Assembly (NCBI RefSeq): GCF_001512285.1 | Contig: NZ_LNUV01000006.1 | Span: 571,059 to 635,058, forward strand | DNA: 64,000 bases | Source: Arthrobacter sp. EpRS71 | Lineage (GTDB): Bacteria; Actinomycetota; Actinomycetes; Actinomycetales; Micrococcaceae | Direction of reading: 5' to 3' | Position numbers and translations under genes: made by a program | The notes under the pieces: model-generated | Databases searched by the model: none | What the model saw: the letters and a program-made list of their open reading frames with translations, nothing else | Told to the model about the DNA's origin: nothing | Shown: positions 34,801 through 41,646 of the stretch, in pieces | How positions within the stretch are numbered: position 1 is the stretch's first letter | Layout: every line of letters starts with the position of its first letter

Positions 34801-35384
34801 AAGGGGTGGTCGCTGTGGACACGGTTGCCCAGCACCAGGGTGACGGTAGGGTCCGGGGTGATCCCTGCCTGGATGAGTTGATCTCCATAGGCCGCCAACT
34901 GCAGCAGGGCCGTGACCTTGGCATGCCGGGCGAGCTTGGTATCGAAGACGGCGTACTGACCGCCCGGGCGTTTCACCAGGAAATCTGAGCGGCCATGGAA
35001 TTGACCATCGAAGAAGGCCGCCTGGAACACGACGTCCGCTCCGGAACGCAAGGCGTCGATGGATTCCGCATGCTTGGCCGACAGGGTGGCGCGGTCCATC
35101 GCAGTGGCGGGGACGACGTCGTAAACGCCTTTCCCGGAAGCCGGATCCCACAGCCCCAACTCAGCCACGAACTCGTCAAGAACCCGATGCTCGTGATCGT
35201 CTCCGAGTTTGGCGGTGCGCTCCAACATGGCATCTGTTGCGAACTCAGGCTTGGGCATGCGGCCGAGTTTTTCGTCAAGTTTCCTGAGCAACTGGTACTC
35301 GCAGGTGGCAGCAATAACGAGGTCGCTGGCGGAGTACACCAGGTCCTGGGGTGCGCCCGCCGTCTCGGGCTCGAGGAAGAACAC
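31794..35384 (-). CDS. TM0106-type RecB-like nuclease / YprB RNase H-like / SF1 helicase fusion
   Basis: GTG 35384 has GGTGG upstream; 1196 residues in three parts. Residues 1-250 hold a RecB-like PD-(D/E)xK nuclease: GRSDFLVKRPGG (131-142) and YAVFDTKLARH (144-154), followed by a Cys cluster, CGRCDYC. Residues about 340-540 hold a YprB-type RNase H-like domain (IFFDFEGDPLWQD; NEYDCLSTLELRNWLLAR). The C-terminal half is a Upf1/Dna2-like helicase: Walker A VQGPPGSGKTHVGA near residue 815, LLVIDEAGQFSLANTM, LLGDPQQLPQVTQG, GTVDKFQGQEAPVVIVS and LLSRNRINVAVSRGQ. It probably processes DNA or RNA ends in repair or defence. Convergent with, and overlapping, the Tpi-like gene. Confidence 0.88.
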   Translation of the reverse strand: MFFLEPETAGAPQDLVYSASDLVIAATCEYQLLRKLDEKLGRMPKPEFATDAMLERTAKLGDDHEHRVLDEFVAELGLWDPASGKGVYDVVPATAMDRATLSAKHAESIDALRSGADVVFQAAFFDGQFHGRSDFLVKRPGGQYAVFDTKLARHAKVTALLQLAAYGDQLIQAGITPDPTVTLVLGNRVHSDHPLAQILPVFKERRERFLGMTQAHGAETGPVEWGDSRYSACGRCDYCAEQVQLHRDLLMVAGMRISRRKKLIEAGVTTIDHLAALPEAGDPTLLRLREQARLQTGAGTPDGTVIYTDKSGEAKATSYNVLPDNTLGRLPAPDPGDIFFDFEGDPLWQDRVTEKWGLEYLFGVIENPVEPGAQPVFRPFWAHSRAEEGKAFVDFLEYVAERRNEYPGMHIYHYAAYEKTALRNLSLTHVVGETAVDDLLRQGVLVDLYDTVRHSIRISENSYSIKKLEPLYMGQHLRSGEVTDAGASVVAYADYCTARDNGNPGEAAAILEGIRDYNEYDCLSTLELRNWLLARAAERSIQPGGEADDAPALDTEPEKYEAAPEESALFDHLAGLSEEERGTSDSRAIGIVAAGVGYHRREDKQHWWGHFDRVEKPTSQWPDERDLFIVDHAELLQDWAKPTPRSNPVRIVKLFGRSGDGAGLEPGKKYFRMYGSPLPESLQGKESTVLGRAGWNGTLVTAVGDDEDFETVTIAEGLRKDSTAFSQWPMALTPDPPIATNGQRAALAALATQLKDALPHWPQDPALDLVRRRAPKLRSLHALPPVEPGPDGYIDAITAAITDLDHSYLAVQGPPGSGKTHVGAHVLARLVAAGWKVGVVAQSHAVVENMLCAAVDKAGVDPGRVAKEVKHDDPVPWTQCAKGDVEELLSTPGGALIGGTAWTMVGSSVPAGSLDLLVIDEAGQFSLANTMAVSRAAKRLLLLGDPQQLPQVTQGKHPEPVDESALGWLSDGYNTLPPELGYFLALSWRMHPDLCSAVSELSYDNLLESAPAAKERHLEGVSPGISCVYVPHTANSTSSSEEAAEVVRQVQAHLGLTWLDASRSAESPSAESRPLEETDILVVAAYNAQVQLIKHHLRGAGLSKVRVGTVDKFQGQEAPVVIVSMAASAAGEVPRGMEFLLSRNRINVAVSRGQWRAVVVRSPELTNYLPTHPEGLENLGGFVALCQRSSYTANAL

Positions 35385-35404
35385 CGCAACCCACCTACCT
35401 CTCC

Positions 35405-35510
35405 TTGCCGTGAATAACTCCGTGCCGTGAATAAACCCTTGCAGTCAAGCTATCAGCGGGCCCCGACAAAATAGCTTCGACAAAAATAACTCCTGACAAA
35501 ACAGCTTCCG
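35405..35510. repeat. Degenerate short tandem repeats between divergent genes
   Basis: Two copies of TGCCGTGAATAA (35406 and 35423) are followed by three copies of a GACAAAAnAgCTtC-like unit (near 35465, 35479 and 35495). They lie in the 145-bp gap between the nuclease-helicase and deaminase genes, upstream of both starts. Confidence 0.65.
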
Positions 35511-35523
35511 GCCACTTTAGACT
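35494..35523 (+). promoter_or_regulatory. Promoter of a probably leaderless deaminase gene
   Basis: TGACAA (35494-35499) and TAGACT (35518-35523) are separated by 18 nt, and the deaminase ATG follows the -10 by only 6 nt. No ribosome site is present, so the message probably starts at the ATG. Confidence 0.5.
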
Positions 35524-35529
35524 GCACCC

Positions 35530-35982
35530 ATGACTGAAACAGCCCCAGGCCCGGACCCCGCTTTCGAAGCCGCCTACCAGGCTGCACAAAAGAGCCTCAG
35601 CGAGGGCGGAATCCCCATCGGAGCCGCGCTGGCCCGTGGCGGGGACGTCATAGCCAGCGGCCACAACGAGCGCGTCCAGCATGGCGACCCGATCGCACAC
35701 GGCGAGATGTCCGCGCTCAGGGCTGCCGGTCGCCAGAAGACATACCGTGACACCACGCTCTACACCACCTTGGCGCCATGTGCGATGTGCACGGGAACCA
35801 TCATCCAATTCAAAATCCCCCGGGTGGTGGTGGGCGAGGCAGAAACCTTCCCCGGTGAATTCGACCTCCTCCGTTCGCGGGGTGTGGATGTAGTAGTCCT
35901 CAACGATCAGCGGTGCGTGGACATGATGCGCACTTTCCAAAAGGAACACCCCGAATTGTGGGCGGAGGACATCGCAGAATAG
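35530..35982 (+). CDS. Nucleoside/nucleobase deaminase (cytidine-deaminase superfamily)
   Basis: 150 residues with both zinc motifs: HGEMSALRAAGR (zinc His and proton-shuttle Glu) and PCAMCTGTIIQFKIP (two zinc Cys). The order and spacing match the TadA/guanine-deaminase/yeast-cytosine-deaminase branch, with HNERVQHGDPIAHGEMSAL resembling cytosine deaminases. TadA-type tRNA editing seems less likely because its RNA-binding features are not evident. It probably deaminates a free base or nucleoside. The start codon sits 6 nt behind a -10-like TAGACT. Confidence 0.88.
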   Translation: MTETAPGPDPAFEAAYQAAQKSLSEGGIPIGAALARGGDVIASGHNERVQHGDPIAHGEMSALRAAGRQKTYRDTTLYTTLAPCAMCTGTIIQFKIPRVVVGEAETFPGEFDLLRSRGVDVVVLNDQRCVDMMRTFQKEHPELWAEDIAE

Positions 35983-36114
35983 CAGCGGTGAAATGGGCGC
36001 TCGGAAGGGCCCGGATTCGCCTAGCCACCGTCACCCTCCGAGCGTAGGCTGGCATCATCGGCGTCGGTGCCGAGAGGCCCCTCGTCGATGATCCCAATCG
36101 ATGAAGGAGGACCC

Positions 36115-36549
36115 ATGAGTGCCGTACGTGAATTCATGACAACCAATGCCCAGTGCATCGAAGAGGACAAAACTCTTCAGGACGCCGCCAGGCTGATGAG
36201 GGACCTGGACTGCGGTTCACTCCCTATCTGCGGACATGACGGCAAGCTCACCGGCTTCATCACCGACCGCGACATCGTGGTCAAGTGTTTGGCCGAAGGC
36301 AAGGACGCCCGCGAAGTCCGCGCCAGTGAGCTGGCCACAGGCAAACCCCATTGGGTGGATGCGGACGCCAACGTTGAGGAGGCCGTCACCATGATGGAGG
36401 AACACCAAGTGCGCCGGCTCCCCGTCATCAGCGACCACAAACTGGTAGGCATCATCAGCCAGGGCGATATTGCCCGCAACCATTACGCAGAAGAGCGTCT
36501 GGGCGAAATGGTGGAACACATCTCAGCCAAGGAGCACATGGCCCACTGA
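36115..36549 (+). CDS. Two-CBS-domain protein
   Basis: ATG 36115 has GAAGGAGG 4 nt upstream, which rules out the longer frame from 36067. The 144 residues comprise two CBS motifs in tandem: VREFMTTNAQCIEEDKTLQD with LTGFITDRDIVVKCLAEGKD, and ATGKPHWVDADANVEEAVTM with RRLPVISDHKLVGIISQGDI. CBS pairs form a Bateman module that binds adenosine nucleotides and senses energy state. Stand-alone versions are common in actinobacteria and often stress-linked. No fused effector domain is present. Confidence 0.92.
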   Translation: MSAVREFMTTNAQCIEEDKTLQDAARLMRDLDCGSLPICGHDGKLTGFITDRDIVVKCLAEGKDAREVRASELATGKPHWVDADANVEEAVTMMEEHQVRRLPVISDHKLVGIISQGDIARNHYAEERLGEMVEHISAKEHMAH

Positions 36550-36577
36550 GGCCTGCAAACCGGCAACCAAACCAGCC

Positions 36578-36612
36578 GCCGCGAGGCATCCCTTAGAGGA
36601 ACGCCTCGCGGC
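36578..36612 (+). terminator. Terminator after the CBS gene
   Basis: Perfect 10-bp arms GCCGCGAGGC (36578-36587) and GCCTCGCGGC (36603-36612) around a 15-nt loop, followed by CCGTTCCTT. Confidence 0.75.
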
Positions 36613-36720
36613 CCGTTCCTTCACGCAGCCATGGTCCAACTACAGCACTAAGAGCGCCCCCGGGATAGGCCTTCCGCATACCCGTCTTCTGAAACTGTCG
36701 GCCATGTGAGGCAAACTGTC

Positions 36721-39138
36721 ATGGTGACTTCAAATCTCCAACACCAGTCAGCTGACTCTGCCATCCACGCCCAGATCGCCGAAGAACTCGGCGTCAAGAC
36801 CTGGCAGGTCAAAGCCGCAGTGGAACTGCTCGACGCCGGATCCACCGTTCCCTTCATCGCCCGCTACCGTAAGGAAGTCACCGGGACGCTCGATGACACC
36901 CAGCTGCGCGACCTTGAAGAACGGCTCAGATACCTGCGTGAGCTGGAAGAACGACGCGCGTCCGTCCTGGAGGCGATTGCCGCCCAAGGCAAGCTGACCC
37001 CGGAACTGGAAGCCGCCGTCGTCGGGGCCGAGACCAAGGCACGGCTGGAAGACATTTACCTTCCCTTCAAATCCAAGCGCCGCACCAAGGCCCAGATTGC
37101 CCGCGAAGCCGGCCTTGAGCCCCTGGCTGACGTCCTTCTCGCCAACCCGCAACTGGACCCCGCCACCGAAGCCGCCAAGTACCTGAACGCCGAGCACACC
37201 ATCGATGACGCAGCCACGGCGCTCGCAGGGGCCCGCGCAATCCTTGTGGAGCGCGTCGGGCAGGACGCCGATTTGGCCGAGGACCTGCGCGAACGCCTCT
37301 GGAAGCAGGGACGCATGGTGTCGCGGGTCAAGAAGGGCATGGAGGCCGAGGGCCAGAAATTCAAGGACTACTTCGAGTTCACGCAGGTGCCGTCCGGCAT
37401 GCCGTCGCACCGCGTGCTCGCTTTGCTGCGCGGTGAAAAGGACGGCGTCCTTGAGCTCGATCTCGCCGAAGCAGACCCGTCCGACGACGACGCCCTGGCC
37501 GCCGCGCGCGGCAAGTACGAAAACGCTGTGGCCACGTGCCTTGGGGTCGCGAACCAGGGTCGCCCGGCGGACGCGTGGCTGACGCAGACCGCGCAGCTGG
37601 CCTGGCGTGGACGTATCCTGGACCGCCTCACCACAGACCTTCGCGGGCGCATGTTTGCTGACGCGGAAGACGAAGCTGTGCGCGTTTTTGCCGCCAACCT
37701 GCGTGACGTCCTGCTGGCGGCTCCAGCCGGCAACCGCGCGACGCTTGGGCTCGACCCCGGACTCCGGACCGGCGTGAAGGTGGCAGTGGTGGACGGCACG
37801 GGCAAGGTTGTCACCACGGACACCATCTACCCGCATGCCCCTGCGAAGAAGTGGGACGAAGCGTTGGCCACCCTTGGACGGCTGGCCAAGCAATACAACG
37901 TGGAACTCGTGGCGATCGGCAACGGAACGGCGTCCCGCGAGACAGACAAATTGGCCACAGAGCTCATCAAGTCCCTCGACGCCGCCGGCTCCAAGGGCAT
38001 CCAGAAGCTGGTGGTATCCGAGGCCGGAGCGTCGGTGTACTCAGCCTCTGCCCTCGCCGCCTCAGAGCTCCCGGGCATGGATGTTTCGCTGCGAGGTGCG
38101 GTGTCCATTGCCCGACGGCTTCAGGATCCGCTGGCGGAACTGGTCAAGATCGAGCCGAAGTCCATCGGTGTGGGGCAGTACCAGCACGATGTCACCGCCG
38201 CGAAGCTGGACCGTTCACTGGACGCCGTGGTGGAGGACTGCGTGAACGCGGTGGGCGTGGACGTGAACACCGCTTCGCCTGCGCTGCTCAGCCGGGTGGC
38301 CGGCGTCGGGCCGCTGCTCAGCGAGAACATCGTGGCCTACAGGAACGAGAATGGGCCGTTCGCCAAGCGCAGCGACCTCAAGAAGGTGCCGCGGCTCGGC
38401 GCCAAGGCGTTCGAGCAGTGCGCCGGCTTCCTCCGTATCACCGGGGGAGCGGAGCCCCTGGATGCCTCAAGTGTGCACCCGGAAGCGTACTCCGTGGCAC
38501 GCAAGATCCTGGTGGCCGCCGGTGGTGGACCCGCCAGTGTTTTGGATCCGCAGGCCTTCGTGGACGGCACTTTCGGGTTGCCCACGGTTAAGGACATCAT
38601 GTCGGAGCTGGAGAAACCCGGCCGCGACCCCCGTCCAGCGTTCAAGGCGGCATCCTTCTCGGAAGGCATCGAGAAGATCTCCGACCTCAAGCCCGGCATG
38701 ATCCTGGAAGGCACTGTTACCAACGTTGCCGCTTTTGGCGCGTTCGTTGACGTCGGAGTACACCAGGACGGGCTGGTTCACGTCTCGGCCCTGTCCAACA
38801 AGTTCGTTTCGGATCCGCGGGAGATCGTGAAGTCCGGTCAAGTGGTCCGGGTCAAGGTGCTCGAGGCCGATCCTGAGCGCAAGCGCATCTCACTGACGTT
38901 GAGGCTCGACGACGAACCCGGCGCTGCTGGCGGGCGCACCTCCGGTGGGCGTGCTTCAGGCGCCCAGCAGGGCCAGCGTTCAGGCCAGCCGGGGCAGGGC
39001 GCTCAACGGCAAGGACAAGGTGATCGCCGCCAGGGCCGGCCGCAGCAGGGCAATACCCGGCAAGGCAAGCCCCAGCAGTCCCAGGAGCCAGCGAACACGG
39101 CCATGGCCGAAGCATTGCGCAGGGCCGGACTCGGTTAG
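36721..39138 (+). CDS. tex: Tex family RNA-binding transcriptional accessory protein
   Basis: ATG 36721 has GAGG 9 nt upstream and is preferred over GTG 36706; 805 residues. The N-terminal Tex helical region reads AAVELLDAGSTVPFIARYRK and LPFKSKRRTKAQIAREAGLE. A YqgF/RNase H-like domain follows (LGLDPGLRTGVKVAVVDGTG), then helix-hairpin-helix motifs (ALLSRVAGVGPLLSENIVAY) and an S1 domain (GMILEGTVTNVAAFGAFVDV). Tex is a cytosolic nucleic-acid-binding protein tied to transcription and RNA turnover. After the S1 domain a 65-residue Gly/Gln/Arg-rich tail, rich in GQ and QG pairs, ends in AEALRRAGLG; such tails are disordered. Confidence 0.96.
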   Translation: MVTSNLQHQSADSAIHAQIAEELGVKTWQVKAAVELLDAGSTVPFIARYRKEVTGTLDDTQLRDLEERLRYLRELEERRASVLEAIAAQGKLTPELEAAVVGAETKARLEDIYLPFKSKRRTKAQIAREAGLEPLADVLLANPQLDPATEAAKYLNAEHTIDDAATALAGARAILVERVGQDADLAEDLRERLWKQGRMVSRVKKGMEAEGQKFKDYFEFTQVPSGMPSHRVLALLRGEKDGVLELDLAEADPSDDDALAAARGKYENAVATCLGVANQGRPADAWLTQTAQLAWRGRILDRLTTDLRGRMFADAEDEAVRVFAANLRDVLLAAPAGNRATLGLDPGLRTGVKVAVVDGTGKVVTTDTIYPHAPAKKWDEALATLGRLAKQYNVELVAIGNGTASRETDKLATELIKSLDAAGSKGIQKLVVSEAGASVYSASALAASELPGMDVSLRGAVSIARRLQDPLAELVKIEPKSIGVGQYQHDVTAAKLDRSLDAVVEDCVNAVGVDVNTASPALLSRVAGVGPLLSENIVAYRNENGPFAKRSDLKKVPRLGAKAFEQCAGFLRITGGAEPLDASSVHPEAYSVARKILVAAGGGPASVLDPQAFVDGTFGLPTVKDIMSELEKPGRDPRPAFKAASFSEGIEKISDLKPGMILEGTVTNVAAFGAFVDVGVHQDGLVHVSALSNKFVSDPREIVKSGQVVRVKVLEADPERKRISLTLRLDDEPGAAGGRTSGGRASGAQQGQRSGQPGQGAQRQGQGDRRQGRPQQGNTRQGKPQQSQEPANTAMAEALRRAGLG

Positions 39139-39143
39139 TAACC

Positions 39144-40163
39144 CTAGAGGCCGGCGGTCCTGGCTTCCCACACCACTGCATCCGAGGGCTGCAGAGCCGT
39201 GGGAAGCCAGCGGCCAATGCGTTGGAAAGCCTCGCGCCGAATGGGCTCAGGTGACAGGAAGATGTCGTGGAAGGCGTTCGGCAACCGGCTCACGGTGACG
39301 GTGTCCGCCAAGGATAAGGAACGGTGAGCCACGGCGTCGACGTTCAGCGCGACGTCGGCGGTGAGGGCATCGGCTGACCATTTCGGTTGCAGGTAGCTTT
39401 TGTCCGAGAGCATGACGAGCACCGGAACGTCGATACCCAAACCGGCCGCCACCGTGGCTTGGCCCCGGAACACTGCATCCAGGAAGGCAGGCGTGATGGG
39501 GAAGCCCCGGTCTGGCCTCCACTCAAGGTTGTAATCCCATTCGCCGTCCAGCGCCGCCGAGACAGCACGGGTATAGATGCCTGGATCCACGGGCGGCAGC
39601 GGGGCGAGCGGGTGGAGCTTTGCGTGGAGTCCGATCAGGGGTGCAATTGCGCGCCGGCCAAGCTCCGTGGCCTGGAATTCCAGCCACGGACTGTTGAGGA
39701 TCAGCGCGGAGGCAAGGCCCGGGTGTCGGTGGGCCCACAGGCTCAGGGTGAGTCCGCCCGTTGAGTGGCCCAGCACAATGAGGGGGCGGTCTTCGCCAGG
39801 GACACCGGAGCGGCCCATGGCTGCGAGTGCTGCGGCGATGTCGGCGTCGTAATCGGTGAGGTTGGTGACGAAACCCGGAACCAGCCCGGGGCGCAGGCTC
39901 CGGCCGTAGTTGTGAAGGTCCAGGGCATAGAAGCGCGCGCCGGCCCGGTGCCAGAACTCGGCCAGATGGCGTTGGAAGAAGTAGTCGGACCAGCCGTGGA
40001 CGTAGAGGACGTCGGCGTCGGTGCCCGCACCGTCCGGAACATCCAGCCACTGTGGACCACCGCCGAGGAAGCGCACCAGGGTGGCGACAGCGCCGCCGTC
40101 GAGCGTTAGCGTTTGCTGTTCGAAGCCTTCGCCAAGAATGTCCGGGGTCCACGCCCGGGTCAT
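39144..40163 (-). CDS. Alpha/beta hydrolase
   Basis: 339 residues with the hydrolase core: VLYVHGWSDYFFQRHLAEFW (oxyanion-hole strand), FYALDLHNYGRSLRPGLVPG, and the nucleophile elbow LIVLGHSTGGLTLSLWAH with Ser in GHSTGG. The acid and His are plausibly in VLVMLSDKSYL and the LPNAFHDIFLS segment. It looks like a cytosolic serine hydrolase of the lysophospholipase/monoacylglycerol-lipase type, because the YALDLHNYGRS pattern is shared with them. It overlaps the upstream DUF1622 gene by 4 nt (ATGA), so the two are co-translated. Confidence 0.86.
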   Translation of the reverse strand: MTRAWTPDILGEGFEQQTLTLDGGAVATLVRFLGGGPQWLDVPDGAGTDADVLYVHGWSDYFFQRHLAEFWHRAGARFYALDLHNYGRSLRPGLVPGFVTNLTDYDADIAAALAAMGRSGVPGEDRPLIVLGHSTGGLTLSLWAHRHPGLASALILNSPWLEFQATELGRRAIAPLIGLHAKLHPLAPLPPVDPGIYTRAVSAALDGEWDYNLEWRPDRGFPITPAFLDAVFRGQATVAAGLGIDVPVLVMLSDKSYLQPKWSADALTADVALNVDAVAHRSLSLADTVTVSRLPNAFHDIFLSPEPIRREAFQRIGRWLPTALQPSDAVVWEARTAGL

Positions 40164-40522
40164 GCGTCTTTTTCCTTTTGCCAGGGCCAGCGGCCCGTGA
40201 TTTCCAGCTCCAGGGAGAAGCTGAGGAACGTCCGTATCAGGACGATGATGGCCAGGACGCCAACGCTTTCGAAGGTGGGGGTGACTGCGACGGTGCGGAT
40301 GATGTCGGCGGCCACCAGGAGCTCGAGGCCCAGCAGAATGGACCGCCCCAGCAGCTGCCTGTAGGAGCGGTAGGGGGAGAACGGGGTGAGGCCGCTGGCC
40401 CGTTTCGGTTGGTATCCCCGGAGAGCCATCGGTAAGGAAACCAGGGCTCCGATCACCATGACAGCCACTCCGGCGGCGTCCATGTACCGGCCGACTTCTT
40501 CGATGATGTGCTGGAAATCCAT
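40160..40522 (-). CDS. DUF1622 membrane protein
   Basis: 120 residues matching DUF1622: IIEEVGRYMDAAGVAVMVIG, then YRQLLGRSILLGLELLVAAD, IIRTVAVTPTFESVGVLAII and RTFLSFSLELEITGRWPWQ. Three hydrophobic helices predict an inner-membrane protein. The family is widespread and uncharacterised. It lies immediately upstream of, and overlaps, the alpha/beta hydrolase gene. Confidence 0.9.
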   Translation of the reverse strand: MDFQHIIEEVGRYMDAAGVAVMVIGALVSLPMALRGYQPKRASGLTPFSPYRSYRQLLGRSILLGLELLVAADIIRTVAVTPTFESVGVLAIIVLIRTFLSFSLELEITGRWPWQKEKDA

Positions 40523-40570
40523 GGCCCTCCCCGGTTAGGTGCGTGCCCTTACCGTCTCACACAACAGACA

Positions 40571-40622
40571 ACGACGGCGGCAGCCTGGTTCCGGATCTAC
40601 GGAACCTGGCTGCCGCCGTCGT
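40571..40622. terminator. Long GC-rich terminator hairpin
   Basis: Two 22-bp arms (40571-40592 and 40601-40622), both built on ACGACGGCGGCAGCC, pair with one mismatch around an 8-nt loop. It lies just beyond the end of the MSMEG_6728-like gene on the minus strand. It has few flanking T residues. Confidence 0.75.
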
Positions 40623-40641
40623 ACGTTGTTGAACGGTACCG

Positions 40642-41562
40642 CTACTGCGCAGGCGCAGGCGCCGGAACCGGGAAGAAGACCCGGGGATCCTGCAGCAACG
40701 CGGGGTAGTCGAAGTCGGTGCGCTTGATCACGTTGGTGACTTCGAAGTTGCGTGCGAAGCGGCCATCAACAGTGATGGGGCGGCCCTGAATCAGGCCGAC
40801 GGCGAAGATTTTGCCACCGTCAAAGGGCACAGCGAGCTCGGTCTTGCCGGGCAGGGTGTTGAACGCCTGCTCCTGTGCTTGACGCTTGCGCGTGGGCTTT
40901 TTCTCCTGTTGCTTGACGGGCCGCTTCTTGGGCCCCTTCACCTGGCGGCGGGACTTCTCCTCGGCGTATACGAACTGGTATTCGTCAGGATCCGAGGGGG
41001 CGGCGGCGCGGGCTTTTCCGTGCGGGGGCATGGCCACGGTGGTGAGCTGCTCCGGGCGGAGGTCCTCCACGTTGGAGCGCAGAATGAGCAGGCGATCCTC
41101 TTCCGGGTCTTCCGGGTGGAACTCGTGCTTGGGTTCCGGCCACACGTACTCGAGCTTTTCCTCGGTGCCGGGGAAAAGCTGGGAGTAGTGCTTGGGGTCT
41201 TTGGTGATCAGCTTGGAGCGGTGGCTGAGGTGCAGGTCCTCGTGCCCAAGCCACGGCGGCATGATGATCCTGGAGGCGTAATCCGGGTGTGCGGCCTGCG
41301 GGGCGAACTCGGCGATGTTGTCCCGGGTGTTGTCCGGGTGGCCGCGCTTCATCCACTCGTCTGCCATGGCGATGCCGTACATGGTGAGAGCCGGGACGTG
41401 GCCCATCCACATACGGACGGCGGGGTGCTGCTGCCAACCGTACTCCGGGATGACCAACGCGCGGAGGACCTGGAGTGCTTCGACGCGCTGTTTGCCGAGC
41501 CTTGAAGTGTCGAGCGCCGCGGCACTCTCACGGAAATCGGCGAAAGGGAGGAAAGTCTGCAT
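40642..41562 (-). CDS. MSMEG_6728-like protein with basic C-terminal extension
   Basis: I place the start at ATG 41562 (MQTFLPFADFRESAAALDTS), because GAAAGG lies just upstream and the frame further 5' is the antisense of the adenine deaminase gene. The 306-residue protein begins with the MSMEG_6728/pyrimidine-dimer-glycosylase-like domain: RLGKQRVEALQVLRALVIPE, HPAVRMWMGHVPALTMYGIA, LHLSHRSKLITKDPKHYSQL. Residues about 190-230 are a Lys/Arg-rich linker (EKSRRQVKGPKKRPVKQQEK), followed by a small C-terminal domain ending in Pro/Ala repeats. DNA repair or nucleic-acid binding is plausible, but unproven. Confidence 0.8.
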   Translation of the reverse strand: MQTFLPFADFRESAAALDTSRLGKQRVEALQVLRALVIPEYGWQQHPAVRMWMGHVPALTMYGIAMADEWMKRGHPDNTRDNIAEFAPQAAHPDYASRIIMPPWLGHEDLHLSHRSKLITKDPKHYSQLFPGTEEKLEYVWPEPKHEFHPEDPEEDRLLILRSNVEDLRPEQLTTVAMPPHGKARAAAPSDPDEYQFVYAEEKSRRQVKGPKKRPVKQQEKKPTRKRQAQEQAFNTLPGKTELAVPFDGGKIFAVGLIQGRPITVDGRFARNFEVTNVIKRTDFDYPALLQDPRVFFPVPAPAPAQ

Positions 41563-41646
41563 CCTTTCAGTTTGAGGGGTGGCGGGGGTCAGAACCAAGT
41601 TCAGTGCCGCGGGACACGCTCCCGGGTTGGGGCCTAGAGTTGCAGG

